DNA of 43,304 bases from positions 208,194 to 251,497 of the forward strand of contig NZ_LT962671.1 of assembly GCF_900199545.1 (NCBI RefSeq). Direction: 5' to 3'. Of the stretch, positions 14,357 to 24,038 are shown piece by piece. This DNA comes from Raoultibacter massiliensis (GTDB taxonomy: Bacteria > Actinomycetota > Coriobacteriia > Coriobacteriales > Eggerthellaceae). Each line of letters starts with the position of its first letter. Position 1 is the first letter of the stretch. The notes beneath the pieces were generated by a model, which did not search any database, was not told the origin of the DNA, and was given only the letters and a program-made list of their open reading frames with translations. The position numbers and the translations under genes were made by a program.

Positions 14357-14566
14357 ATGAAGAGCTACACGGAGCTAGTCGACTCCAAGGCCAGCGAGAC
14401 CGACATAAGGCGCTACTTGGTGGAGGGAGAGCGCGTGTCCGTGACGATGCGCATCCCAGACACGCTGCGCGACGCCGCCAAGGAGGAAGCCGCCCTGCGC
14501 GGAATGAGCTTTTCCGCGTTCGTCCGCACCTGCATGATCGAAGAGCTCGCGAAGAAGGGACACTAA
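14357..14566 (+). CDS. RHH regulator of RM locus 2, paralogue of 1103-1315
   Basis: A 69-aa RHH protein. Its N-terminus (MKSYTELVDSKASETDIRRY) differs moderately from the locus 1 protein, while residues from RIPDTLRDAAKEEAALRGMS onward are identical. AGGAG precedes the ATG. It ends two bases before the hsdM start. Conservation of protein despite synonymous DNA differences means both copies are under selection and that they separated some time ago. It probably regulates this operon, and could cross-regulate locus 1 because the DNA-contacting strand (VSVTMRIP versus VSVTLRIP) is almost the same. Confidence 0.78.
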   Translation: MKSYTELVDSKASETDIRRYLVEGERVSVTMRIPDTLRDAAKEEAALRGMSFSAFVRTCMIEELAKKGH

Positions 14567-14568
14567 AC

Positions 14569-16422
14569 ATGGCAGACATCAGGAAGCTCGAGAAAGAGTT
14601 ATGGGATGCGGCGGACGAGCTGCGCGCAAATTCCAAGCTCACGAGCCAACAGTACTGCATGCCCGTGTTGGGCCTTATCTTCCTTCGCTACGCTTGGGGA
14701 CGCTTTAAGCGCGCGGATGCCGAAATCGAGGCTGAGCGTGCGGCCAAAACGGGCAGGAAGCCGCCCAAAAGCCCCGATGACTATAAGGCCAAAGGCGCCA
14801 TGTTCATCCCTGAGGAATCCCGCTACGATTACCTGCTGAACATGCCTGAAGGCACACGGATTGGTTGGGCGGTCAACAACGCGATGACCGCCATAGCGAG
14901 CAGCAACCCATCGCTTGCAGGCGTTCTGCCGGACACCTACACCGAAATCGGCGACGAGCTGCTAACCAACGTCATCCGCATCTTCAACAACCCCGCCCTC
15001 GACGAGGAGGGTGACGACATCATCGGCCGCATCTACGAGTACTTCCTCGGGAAGTTCGCGCCTGCTGTTGCGAGCGACGACGGCGTATTCTTCACCCCAA
15101 AGTCGCTCGTGCGCATGATCATGAATGTTATAGAGCCCGAGCGCGGAACGATGCTCGACCCCGCTTGCGGTTCCGGCGGCATGTTCGTCTCTGCGAGCGA
15201 CTACGTTCGTGATGAGGGCGGCAACCCGTCTAACTCTTTGATGTTTTACGGCCAGGAAAAGGTCGACTACAACGCCAAGCTCTGCCTTATGAACATGGCT
15301 GTGCACGGCATGTCGGGTCATATCAAATCCGGAGATGCCGCCAACTCGTTCTACAACGACGCGCATGGGCTCGATGGCAAATGTGATTACGTTGCCGCGA
15401 ACCCGCCTTTCAACGTAGATAAGGTGAAGCATGCGCAGGCCGTCGAAGCCGGACGCCTTCCTCTGGGGGTACCGAAAGAGAACAAGAAGAAGGAGGTCTC
15501 CGCCAGCGGCGCTAACTACCTCTGGATCAACTACTTCTACTCCTATCTCAAGAACACTGGCCGCGCGGGCTTCGTCATGGCGTCCTCCGCCACCGATTCC
15601 AACGCCGAGCGAGCCCAGCGTCGCAAGCTCGTGGAGACCGGCCACGTGGACGTGATGCTCTACGTGGGCAACAACTTCTTCTACACCAAGAGCCTGCCCT
15701 GCACGCTGTGGTTTTTCGACAAAGGCAAACCCGAGGCGCTTAAGGATAAGGTCCTGTTCATCGACGCGCAGCGCTACCACACCGCCGTCTCCACCACGCT
15801 CAACGAGTGGACGCCCTGGCAGCTCAAGAACCTCTCGGCTATCGTCTGGCTCTATCGCGGCGAGACGGGCAAGTACTTAGACCTCATCGAGGCGTACAAG
15901 GACCGCGCGGCCGAGTTGGCCGCGCTGTTTACTGGGGACGCTGCCGAGAAGCTCTTGAGTCTAGGCGGCGTCGAGGACTTCGTCGCCGCGAACGAGGCCA
16001 TGTTGGCCGCCATTGAGGCGCAGAAGGCATCGACCAAGGCGGAGGTCGAGGCCCTGCCCAAGCGTGAGCAGAAGAAGCGCCGCGAGGCCCTGGCCGAGGT
16101 GACGGCGCAGATGGAGTCCGCCGCCATCGAGATGGGCGAGGCCGTCTGGCTTGTCGAGAAGTTCGGCGAGGGGGAGTACGCCGACGTGCCCGGCCTGTGC
16201 AAGGTCGGGTCGCGGGCCGATATTCAGGGCGACCAGCCCGCCGAGATGAGCTCCTGGAGCCTGACCCCGGGCGCTTACGTGGGCGTGCCGCCTGTCGAGG
16301 ACGACGGCGTTGACTTCCACGAGCGCATGGCCGAGATTCAGAAGGAGCTGGTCGAGCTCCAAGCCCAGTCGAACGACCTCATAGCCACCATCACCCGCAA
16401 CTTCAAGGAGCTGGGGCTATGA
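14569..16422 (+). CDS. hsdM: Type I RM methylase subunit HsdM (locus 2)
   Basis: A 617-aa N6-adenine methyltransferase, not closely similar to the locus 1 HsdM. The helical N-terminal domain (ELWDAADELRANSKLTSQQY) is followed by FFTPKSLVRMIM (about 174-185), AdoMet motif I DPACGSGGMF (about 197-206) and motif IV NPPF (278-281). The C-terminal part includes a Lys/Glu-rich coiled coil (LPKREQKKRREALAEVTAQM) likely to contact HsdS. AAGAAGGGA lies eight bases before the ATG. The last four bases overlap hsdS (ATGA). Length and motifs are those of a complete, functional subunit. Confidence 0.95.
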   Translation: MADIRKLEKELWDAADELRANSKLTSQQYCMPVLGLIFLRYAWGRFKRADAEIEAERAAKTGRKPPKSPDDYKAKGAMFIPEESRYDYLLNMPEGTRIGWAVNNAMTAIASSNPSLAGVLPDTYTEIGDELLTNVIRIFNNPALDEEGDDIIGRIYEYFLGKFAPAVASDDGVFFTPKSLVRMIMNVIEPERGTMLDPACGSGGMFVSASDYVRDEGGNPSNSLMFYGQEKVDYNAKLCLMNMAVHGMSGHIKSGDAANSFYNDAHGLDGKCDYVAANPPFNVDKVKHAQAVEAGRLPLGVPKENKKKEVSASGANYLWINYFYSYLKNTGRAGFVMASSATDSNAERAQRRKLVETGHVDVMLYVGNNFFYTKSLPCTLWFFDKGKPEALKDKVLFIDAQRYHTAVSTTLNEWTPWQLKNLSAIVWLYRGETGKYLDLIEAYKDRAAELAALFTGDAAEKLLSLGGVEDFVAANEAMLAAIEAQKASTKAEVEALPKREQKKRREALAEVTAQMESAAIEMGEAVWLVEKFGEGEYADVPGLCKVGSRADIQGDQPAEMSSWSLTPGAYVGVPPVEDDGVDFHERMAEIQKELVELQAQSNDLIATITRNFKELGL

Positions 16423-17591
16423 AGGTCAAGCTGAGTGATGTGTGCTCATCCATCTACGACGGCGATCACAACGCGCCACCCAAAGCGGCTGCGGGGGTAC
16501 CGTTCGTGACGATATCGAATTTCGATCCGAACGATGGCGAAATCGACTTTAGCGATACATCTTTTGTGCCCGTTGAATACTATGAATCGCTCAAGCCCGA
16601 GCGTCGTCCCCGCAAGGACGATGTCCTGTATTCCGTAGTGGGCAGCTTCGGCATACCGTCCCTTGTTAAGGACAATTCAGAATTCGTATTTCAAAGGCAC
16701 GTCGCTATCCTCCGCCCTAACGAACTGATAGACCCTCGCTATCTCTATTACGTCATGAAGAATCGTGACTTTTACCACTGGGCCGACAGCGTTGCAATCG
16801 GCGCGGCACAGAGGACCGTCACCCTTGGACAGCTTCGAACCAAAGAGATTGAATTGCCTGAGCGAGAGGTCCAGGTGCGCATCGCTGATGTGCTCTCTGC
16901 CTATGACGAGCTGATCGAGAACAACCGCAGGCAAATCAAGCTCCTTGAGGAGGCCGCCCAGCGCCTCTACAAGGAGTGGTTCATCGACCTCAAGTTCCCC
17001 GGCCATGAGACCACCCCCATCCACAACGGTCTCCCCGAGGGGTGGGAGTGGAAACATTTGCATGAGTTTGCGGATGTTGTTATGGGTCAGAGCCCGAAAT
17101 CAGAGTATTACAACGATGAACACGAGGGCCTTCCTTTCCATCAGGGCGTTGGTAGCTATGGCAAGCGGTATGTGATTGATGGAACGTTTTGCACGCAACC
17201 GACTAGAATTGCTAAGGCTGGCAGTGTGCTCTTTAGTGTTCGCGCTCCCGTGGGGCGCCTGAATATCACGAAAAACGAGATAATTATCGGCCGTGGTTTA
17301 GCAGGAGTTAATCATCACGACGGAAAACAAAGTTTCCTTTTTTATTTATTAAAAGAGAGGTTCTTCGAGGATGATCTTTTGGGCAACGGGGCCATTTTTT
17401 CCTCGATAACCAAACAGGAACTACTCGCTCTGTCCTTTCTCATCCCGGATTCGGTGACGATTGATCGTTTCGAAAAGATCACATCTACAATCGACGAGAA
17501 AATCAAGGAGCTCGACAACCAGGGCAACTTGTTGGCTGAAGCTCGTGACCGCTTGCTTCCTAAGCTTATGTCCGGTGAAATCGAGGTGTAG
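16419..17591 (+). CDS. hsdS: Full-length specificity subunit HsdS (locus 2)
   Basis: A 390-aa protein with two TRDs. TRD1 covers about 1-150 (VTISNFDPNDGEIDFSDTSF), and is followed by the conserved helix AYDELIENNRRQIKLLEEAA, QRLYKEWFIDLKFPGHE. TRD2 starts near 210 (GWEWKHLHEFADVVMGQSPK; SVRAPVGRLN; IGRGLAGV), and a second conserved helix ends ARDRLLPKLMSGEIEV. It defines the bipartite recognition sequence of the complex. Unlike locus 1 it has no inverted repeats or recombinase nearby, so specificity looks fixed. TRD2 is noticeably lower in GC than its surroundings, as usual for exchanged TRDs. Confidence 0.95.
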   Translation: MKVKLSDVCSSIYDGDHNAPPKAAAGVPFVTISNFDPNDGEIDFSDTSFVPVEYYESLKPERRPRKDDVLYSVVGSFGIPSLVKDNSEFVFQRHVAILRPNELIDPRYLYYVMKNRDFYHWADSVAIGAAQRTVTLGQLRTKEIELPEREVQVRIADVLSAYDELIENNRRQIKLLEEAAQRLYKEWFIDLKFPGHETTPIHNGLPEGWEWKHLHEFADVVMGQSPKSEYYNDEHEGLPFHQGVGSYGKRYVIDGTFCTQPTRIAKAGSVLFSVRAPVGRLNITKNEIIIGRGLAGVNHHDGKQSFLFYLLKERFFEDDLLGNGAIFSSITKQELLALSFLIPDSVTIDRFEKITSTIDEKIKELDNQGNLLAEARDRLLPKLMSGEIEV

Positions 17592-17594
17592 CTT

Positions 17595-18920
17595 ATGGAT
17601 CGCGAGAAGACATTTCAGTTACACCTTGACCCTGATCTTGTTGAGGAATTCAACGAATCCCTTGGCAAGCATGAGCATATATCTGAACAAATCTCGTTTG
17701 TCGAGAAAGCTTTCGAGGGGAAGAAATACCGCGGCGTCCCTGCCTGGGATTGTATCTGTACCTGTGTTCATCGAATCAGGGATGGAGTTGCCTACCTTAA
17801 TGATCAAAAACTAGGTAGCATGAAATACCGGAGTGCTTTTGATTTCATCAACTTCATCAACAATGCCGCTGTGGTTCTCGATTGCGTGCAGATGCTCGCC
17901 GATATACTGGGCGTCGATTTAAGTGAGGAAAATTCTAGGACGGCTGCCTTCAATATGGTTGGCACCGATGGCAAAGGCACTGACAAACAGTACTTTGAGT
18001 TTCTCCGTTCACTCTGCGGGGTTCATCCCGCAGAAACGGATCGCCATAGAAGATACCAGGGCGCGGATATGGTGTCCTGCCCGTATTTGGCCTGGACGCA
18101 CACCTTTTCAATACCCATGCCTGAAGCGTGGGGCAATTGTGACATTCATGCGCACGCCTTCGTGAACAAGTCAAATAGTTGGGGTGAAGACGTTTGCATA
18201 CAAATGTCCCAGGTATTCGCCCATATCAAATATCGCTACAGCCTTCTCAACAAGATAGGAAATGAGCTGGAACGATACCAGGAACGTAAGATCGAGGAGC
18301 TCCGCGGCACCCCAATTCCCGACAGAGGCGATGATGAAAATGAGGCCGATTTTATCGATCGGTTAAAAGGCATCGAGGAAGAGCGATTTGGGTCAAACAA
18401 CGACTACGTTTACGACTTTGCAAAGAAAGCTCTGCAGTTCGTTCCATCTAACAAGGCGAACGTTGCCGCTTCGCGCCGATACGCGAACGCATGGCGTTTT
18501 GCGTTAAGCCTTCAACTCAACGTGTTGCGTGACATGTCGAGGGAGGGGATCGATCATGCGGGCATCGATTACGACGATACGGATTGGATCCTGTTCGAGC
18601 ACTTGCTTTACTTGCATTGTCATGCCGATGAGCTCAAGCCTTTCGGCTACAACTTGGAGAAGATTCACTATCTCGATGGTACAAGCGGGCCCAGCGACTC
18701 AAGCTGGGGACGGCTCAAACTTTACGAGATGGATGAGGTTCTGGGGAAATACGTCGCATTCGATTACGAAACGGACAGCGACGAGGAGCTTTACATGCTT
18801 TCACGCATAGCGCTCTATGAGATAGCCCTTCGGAATCCCTGCGAGGTCAACGATGCAATTCCGTTTGACTCGAAATACCGATCATCTGACGCGATGGAGA
18901 AAGGCGGGGGAATGCGATGA
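17595..18920 (+). CDS. Unknown RM-associated protein between hsdS and hsdR
   Basis: A 441-aa soluble protein that I do not recognise. It begins MDREKTFQLHLDPDLVEEFN, which recalls a short strand-helix as in RHH-like proteins, and continues with mixed alpha/beta sequence including WDCICTCVHRIRDGVAYLND and a helical region SQVFAHIKYRYSLLNKIGNE. Several conserved-looking aromatics and Cys/His are present (YLHCHADEL). It has no signal peptide or membrane segment. It starts three bases after hsdS and its last four bases overlap hsdR, so it is an integral part of the operon. A role in controlling restriction, assembly or sensing is possible but unproven. Confidence 0.8.
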   Translation: MDREKTFQLHLDPDLVEEFNESLGKHEHISEQISFVEKAFEGKKYRGVPAWDCICTCVHRIRDGVAYLNDQKLGSMKYRSAFDFINFINNAAVVLDCVQMLADILGVDLSEENSRTAAFNMVGTDGKGTDKQYFEFLRSLCGVHPAETDRHRRYQGADMVSCPYLAWTHTFSIPMPEAWGNCDIHAHAFVNKSNSWGEDVCIQMSQVFAHIKYRYSLLNKIGNELERYQERKIEELRGTPIPDRGDDENEADFIDRLKGIEEERFGSNNDYVYDFAKKALQFVPSNKANVAASRRYANAWRFALSLQLNVLRDMSREGIDHAGIDYDDTDWILFEHLLYLHCHADELKPFGYNLEKIHYLDGTSGPSDSSWGRLKLYEMDEVLGKYVAFDYETDSDEELYMLSRIALYEIALRNPCEVNDAIPFDSKYRSSDAMEKGGGMR

Positions 18921-21900
18921 GTAGCCGTTACTCCGAAGAGGAAGCCGTTCAAAAGCCCGCAGGTGAGCTGCTGGGTCGTATGGGCTGGAGCGTCTACTAT
19001 TGCTTCGACGATGAGGTTTTAGGCAAAGAGGGAACCCTTGGCCGCGAAAGCTATCGCGATGTTCTCCTTAAGCGCGACCTCGAGTACGCTTTGGTCGAAT
19101 TGAACGAGCATCTGTCCGAAGACGAGTGTAAGCAAGCTGTCAAAACGCTTGAGGATGTGTTCGTCGGCGACTCCTTGTTGCAGACTAATGAGGCAAAGTA
19201 CAAGATGCTCAGGGACGGCATACCGGTTATGCGAAAGCAGGCTGACGGGTCGACCCGCACCGAGCATGCTCAGGTTTTCGATTACGAGCATCCGGCAATG
19301 AATCGTTTCGTGGCCGCCGAAGAGCTGTGGATCCATGGCCCCTTGCATCGGCGGCGCGCCGATTTGGTTGGATTCGTCAACGGCGTTCCTTTGCTGTTCG
19401 TCGAGTTCAAGCGGCATGATAAGGACGTCATCCGCGCCTACGAGGATAACTACACCGACTACCAAGACACCATTCCCCAGATCTTCTACTACAACGCCAT
19501 CGTTATGCTGTCGAACGGGCTTGAGTCGAAAGTGGGCACTCTCGGCAGCCCCTTCGAGTTTTTCCATGAATGGAAACGTCTGCAGGAGGCTGACGAGGGC
19601 AGCATCGCCCTGGAGACGACGCTCCGCGGCATATGCGACAAACGGACTCTGCTTGACCTGTTCCGCAACTTCATCCTGTTCGACCACATGAATTCTCCCG
19701 CGGCGAAGATCCTCGCCCGCAACCATCAGTTCCTCGGCGTCAACGAGGCGGTGCACGCCTATTCCGAGCGAAAGCTAAACGATGGAAAGCTCGGCGTGTT
19801 CTGGCATACGCAGGGCTCAGGGAAAAGCTATTCGATGGTGTTTCTGTCGGAGAAAATCAAGAGAACACAGCCGGGCTCTCCGACCTTCCTGATACTGACC
19901 GACCGCGATGAGCTCAACAAGCAGATTAGCGAGACCTATGAGAGCTGCGGCTGCCTTGCGGGCGTGCCTGCATCGCGTTTTGTCGCGTCAAGCGGCAAAG
20001 ACCTTGCCGAGAAGCTGCGGGGAAATCCGAGCTACATCTTCTCGCTGATCCAGAAGTTCAACCAGCCTGATGAGACCCCGATTTGTCCCGATCACGACAT
20101 CGTCGTGTTCTCCGACGAGGCGCATCGCTCGAACAACGGCGTATTCGCCGAAAACATGATGCGGCTCTTGCCCACAGCCTCCAGGCTCGGCTTCACCGGA
20201 ACGCCCATCCTGGATTACGACAACCTGACGAAGCGCACATTCGGCGGGTACGTTTCCGTCTACGATTTCAACCGGGCGGTAGAAGACGGCGCAACCGTGC
20301 CCCTGTTCTACGAGAACCGATCGGACCAGCTCGACATTGAAAACCCCGAAATTAACAACGAGCTGCTTGATGCGGTGGAGGAAGAGGACCTCGACGAGAA
20401 CCATGCGGAAAAGATAGAGAAGCAGCTGGGCCGCGGCATCCATGTCATCATGTCCGAGAAACGCCTCCGCGCCATCGCCCGTGATTTCGTGAACCATTAT
20501 TCGGGCATATGGGAATCGGGAAAGGCCATGTTCATCTGCGTAAACAAAGTCACCTGCGTGATGATGTTCAACTACGTTCAGGAGTATTGGCAGGAGGCCA
20601 TTGCCGCAGAGAAGGCCAAGCTTAAAAGCCTTGGACAGCAGGAGCAGCTGGAGCTGGCGCGCAAGATCAACTGGATGGAGTCCACCGAGATGGCCGTCGT
20701 CGTGAGCCAAGAGCAAAACGAGATAGACCGTTTCCGCAAATGGGGATTGGACATCACGCCGCATCGCAAAAAGATGCTGGAACGCAACCTGGAGAAAGAC
20801 TTCAAGGATGCGGACAACCCGTTCCGCATCGTGTTCGTCTGCGCAATGTGGCTCACGGGCTTCGACGTGAAATCGCTTTCAGCCATGTATTTCGACAAGC
20901 CGCTGAAGGCTCACGGCCTGATGCAGGCTATCGCACGTGCAAACCGCGTTAGCAAGGGCAAGAGTAACGGGCTCATCGTCGATTACATCGGCATCGTCAA
21001 AGCGCTTCGCAAGGCGCTTGCGGACTATATCGTCAACGACCCCGGTGGCAAAGCAGACGACCCGGTCATCGACAAGGAAGAGCTGATCAGGCGGATCGCC
21101 GAGCTAACAGCCAGCATCGTTTCTTACGTGTCCGAATGCGGCTACGATATGGAGTCTCTGCTCGTGGCGGACGGATTTGAAAGGCTTGCAGAAATTGAAA
21201 ACGCCGCAGAAGTCGTTTGCGGCACCGACGAGACGAAGAAGCGATTCAACATCATGTGCCGCGAGCTGTTCCGTATGTATAAGTTTGTCACCGTGCGAGA
21301 AGTCGGCAGCGATTTGGCGGCCCTGCGCGATGCGATAAGGGCGGTGTACAACCACCTGAACAAGCAACGTGCTCATGCCGACACCACGGAATTGCTGGTA
21401 AAGCTTCAGGGCATCGTCGACGACCACATCACGGTCAAAAGCGCCTCCGACGAAGCGAAGGAGGGGACGCGCTTCGATATAAGCGGCATCGATTTCGACC
21501 GCCTTTCGCAGGAGTTCGCTAATAAGAAGCACAAGCATCTGCTTGTCGATGATTTGCGAGCCGTCATCGAGGAGCGCTTGGCGATTGCGCTCAAGGACAA
21601 TCCTCGTCGCGTGGACTTCTTTGAGCGGTACGAGCGAATCATCGAGGAATACAACTCAGAACAAGACAAGGCGACCATCGAGAAGACTTTCAACGAGCTG
21701 ATGCGGCTCTCCAGGGAGCTTGATGAAAAGCAGAAAGAATGGATTCGTGAGGGCTTCCAAAGCCAGCAACAGATGACGGTGTTCGAGATGCTTTTCAAGG
21801 AGACCTTGACGCCTGCGGAGATCAAAAAGGTGAAAACCGTGGCGATTGACCTGGTTGCAACGATCGATGAACGGCTAGGCCAAATGGTCCATTGGACCGA

Positions 21901-22045
21901 AAAGGAAGAAACTGTTGGCCAGGTTAAAGTCATCATCAGGGATGCCGTCTACCAACTGCCCGAGGAGAGTTATCCGGACGATGATCTGCCAGGCTGCATA
22001 GAGGAGATATTCAATTACTTCTACACGCGAGACATCGCTGCATAA
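18917..22045 (+). CDS. hsdR: Type I restriction subunit HsdR (locus 2)
   Basis: A 1042-aa translocase-nuclease. The PD-(D/E)XK domain shows RRRADLVGFV and LLFVEFKRHD (Asp149, Glu163, Lys165). The helicase core has Walker A HTQGSGKS (about 297-304), DEAH (400-403), LGFTGTPI and QAIARANRV. The C-terminal third is helical and charged (FERYERIIEEYNSEQDKATI), the usual site for docking on HsdM. It is from a different HsdR subgroup than the locus 1 copy. The ATGA overlap with the preceding gene implies coupled translation. All residues needed for ATPase and cleavage are present. Confidence 0.95.
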   Translation: MSSRYSEEEAVQKPAGELLGRMGWSVYYCFDDEVLGKEGTLGRESYRDVLLKRDLEYALVELNEHLSEDECKQAVKTLEDVFVGDSLLQTNEAKYKMLRDGIPVMRKQADGSTRTEHAQVFDYEHPAMNRFVAAEELWIHGPLHRRRADLVGFVNGVPLLFVEFKRHDKDVIRAYEDNYTDYQDTIPQIFYYNAIVMLSNGLESKVGTLGSPFEFFHEWKRLQEADEGSIALETTLRGICDKRTLLDLFRNFILFDHMNSPAAKILARNHQFLGVNEAVHAYSERKLNDGKLGVFWHTQGSGKSYSMVFLSEKIKRTQPGSPTFLILTDRDELNKQISETYESCGCLAGVPASRFVASSGKDLAEKLRGNPSYIFSLIQKFNQPDETPICPDHDIVVFSDEAHRSNNGVFAENMMRLLPTASRLGFTGTPILDYDNLTKRTFGGYVSVYDFNRAVEDGATVPLFYENRSDQLDIENPEINNELLDAVEEEDLDENHAEKIEKQLGRGIHVIMSEKRLRAIARDFVNHYSGIWESGKAMFICVNKVTCVMMFNYVQEYWQEAIAAEKAKLKSLGQQEQLELARKINWMESTEMAVVVSQEQNEIDRFRKWGLDITPHRKKMLERNLEKDFKDADNPFRIVFVCAMWLTGFDVKSLSAMYFDKPLKAHGLMQAIARANRVSKGKSNGLIVDYIGIVKALRKALADYIVNDPGGKADDPVIDKEELIRRIAELTASIVSYVSECGYDMESLLVADGFERLAEIENAAEVVCGTDETKKRFNIMCRELFRMYKFVTVREVGSDLAALRDAIRAVYNHLNKQRAHADTTELLVKLQGIVDDHITVKSASDEAKEGTRFDISGIDFDRLSQEFANKKHKHLLVDDLRAVIEERLAIALKDNPRRVDFFERYERIIEEYNSEQDKATIEKTFNELMRLSRELDEKQKEWIREGFQSQQQMTVFEMLFKETLTPAEIKKVKTVAIDLVATIDERLGQMVHWTEKEETVGQVKVIIRDAVYQLPEESYPDDDLPGCIEEIFNYFYTRDIAA

Positions 22046-22096
22046 AGCAGAAATGACAGCAGCGCATTGCCCATTGACCACGATATTAGGATTTGT

Positions 22097-23908
22097 ATGA
22101 AAGACTGCTACAGCGTAACTACCTATTCGGTACAAAGTATCCTTGGGCTCATCGAGTCCGGCGACATCGCCATCCCCGAGATTCAGCGCCCCTTCGTCTG
22201 GGATAGCACCAAGGTACGCGACCTTGTGGACTCCCTCTACCACGGCTACCCGACGGGCTACCTCATCACGTGGAAGAACCCCGACGTCAAGATCAAGGGC
22301 GGCGGGGTCGCCGAGGGCAAGACAGTCCTCATCGACGGCCAGCAGCGCGTCACCGCGCTCACAGCTGCGCTTGCGGGCAAGCCTGTGCTCAACGACGACT
22401 ACGAATCGAAGCGGGTGAAGATCGCGTTCAACCCGCTCTACGAGGGTGAGGACACGCCCTTCGCCGTGCTCACGCCCGTCATCGACAAGGACAGTCGCTG
22501 GATTTCCGATGTCGCAGAATTCTTCGCGCCCGACTTCGACTCGTGGTCGTTCGTCAACGGCTACATCGAGGCGAACCCCGGGTGCGACCCCAGGGTCGTC
22601 AACGCGCGCATAACCGACCTCAAGGCCATCGCTACGCGCCAGCTGGGTTGCATCGTGGTGGCGGCCGAGTGCAGCATCGACGAGGTCACCGACATCTTCA
22701 TCCGCATCAACTCGAAGGGCGCCGTGCTTTCCCAAGCGGACTTCGCCATGTCGAAGATCGCTGCAGACGAGGCACACGGCGGCAACATGCTGCGCAAGGC
22801 CATCGACTACTACTGCCACCTCGCCGTGAAGCCGGAGTTCTGGGCCACGATCAGCCAGCAGGACCCGGAGTTCGTGGCATCCGAGTACTCGACCAAGTCC
22901 GAGTGGCTCAAGGACGACAAAGACGACATCTATGACCCCGACTACAACGACGTGCTCCGCGTCTCCTTCATGCACATGTTCGGCCGCGGGAAGCTTGCTG
23001 ATTTGGTTTCTTTGCTCTCCGGACGCGACTTCGAGGCCCGCGACTTCAAGGCGGAGATTGCCGACGAGTCGTTCGGGAAGCTCCACGACGGCGTGGTAAA
23101 GTTCATGAGCAAGGGCAACTTCCAGGACTTCACGGCGGCCCTGCGCTCTGCAGGCTTCTCCTCCTCGCAGATCATTGGATCGAAAGGCGCCGTGAACTTC
23201 GCATACAACCTTTACCTGACCCTCCGCGAGGACAAGAGCATCCCCTCGACCGACGTGAAGCGATGGGTCCAGCGGTGGTACGTTATGTCGGTGCTCACCG
23301 GGCGCTATTCCGGATCGTCCGAATCCATCATGGATCGAGACATGCGCCGCATCGCCGACCAGGGCTTCATCCCGTTCTACGAGGAGATCGCCGCCTCCAG
23401 GCTTGCGGACACCTTCTGGGACGTGACGCTGCCGCAGGACCTCGCCACCACCTCCGTGCGCTCAGGCGCCTGGATGACCTACGTAGCCTCGCAGGTCCGC
23501 GCGGCCGACAACACGCTCTTCACCAACGGCTTCAAGGTCGCCGACGTCATCGCCAACGTGGGCGACATCCACCACATCTTCCCGAAGGCTTACCTCAGGA
23601 AGACCATCGACGCGCCGCAGCGCCTTTACAACCAGGTTGCCAACTACACCTACCTGGAGAAGCGCATCAACATCGCGATCGGCGAAAAACGCCCCGGCGA
23701 GTACTTCAGCCAGGCTCGCGACGCCATCAAGTCGGGAGCAGGCTATTTCGGGGACATCGCCGATGAGGGTACTTTGCTCTCGAGCCTTGAGGCCAACTGC
23801 ATCCCCGAGGGCATCTTCGAGATGGGCGCCGATGATTACGAGAATTTCCTGGCTCAGAGGCGCGTCCTGATGGCCCGGAAGATCCGTAACTACTACGAAA
23901 GCCTGTAG
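22097..23908 (+). CDS. GmrSD-like protein (DUF262 + DUF1524)
   Basis: A 603-aa fusion. The N-terminal DUF262 (ParB-like, GmrS type) has IPEIQRPFVWDSTKVRDLVD, GYPTGYLITWK and the nucleotide-site motif LIDGQQRVTAL (about 78-88). The C-terminal DUF1524 HNH nuclease shows GDIHHIFPKAYLRKT (about 489-503, His492/His493) and a later Asn/Arg stretch YTYLEKRINIAIG. Family members such as GmrSD are type IV enzymes that cut modified, for example glucosylated, phage DNA. The start at 22097 is chosen for the AGG before it and because the protein then begins at the usual place. It lies 51 bases after hsdR and could share its transcript. Confidence 0.85.
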   Translation: MKDCYSVTTYSVQSILGLIESGDIAIPEIQRPFVWDSTKVRDLVDSLYHGYPTGYLITWKNPDVKIKGGGVAEGKTVLIDGQQRVTALTAALAGKPVLNDDYESKRVKIAFNPLYEGEDTPFAVLTPVIDKDSRWISDVAEFFAPDFDSWSFVNGYIEANPGCDPRVVNARITDLKAIATRQLGCIVVAAECSIDEVTDIFIRINSKGAVLSQADFAMSKIAADEAHGGNMLRKAIDYYCHLAVKPEFWATISQQDPEFVASEYSTKSEWLKDDKDDIYDPDYNDVLRVSFMHMFGRGKLADLVSLLSGRDFEARDFKAEIADESFGKLHDGVVKFMSKGNFQDFTAALRSAGFSSSQIIGSKGAVNFAYNLYLTLREDKSIPSTDVKRWVQRWYVMSVLTGRYSGSSESIMDRDMRRIADQGFIPFYEEIAASRLADTFWDVTLPQDLATTSVRSGAWMTYVASQVRAADNTLFTNGFKVADVIANVGDIHHIFPKAYLRKTIDAPQRLYNQVANYTYLEKRINIAIGEKRPGEYFSQARDAIKSGAGYFGDIADEGTLLSSLEANCIPEGIFEMGADDYENFLAQRRVLMARKIRNYYESL

Positions 23909-23942
23909 TTGCTGCTGCGAGGGAACCCCGAGGTGGTCATTG

Positions 23943-24035
23943 ATGGAAATCGGTTTGACTGACGAGGTCAGGAAGATATGCGGCTTGCGGCCGCCGCCGG
24001 CGCCGGGCGAAGGTGGTGACCCGTTCTTGTGCTAG
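23943..24035 (+). CDS. Possible 30-aa peptide gene
   Basis: MEIGLTDEVRKICGLRPPPA followed by PGEGGDPFLC. GAGGTGG precedes the ATG, and the stop lies three bases before the next ATG (24039), so it could be a leader or a small partner protein. It is too short for family assignment; it could also be the detached N-terminus of the next gene after a frameshift. Confidence 0.35.
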   Translation: MEIGLTDEVRKICGLRPPPAPGEGGDPFLC

Positions 24036-24038
24036 GAT

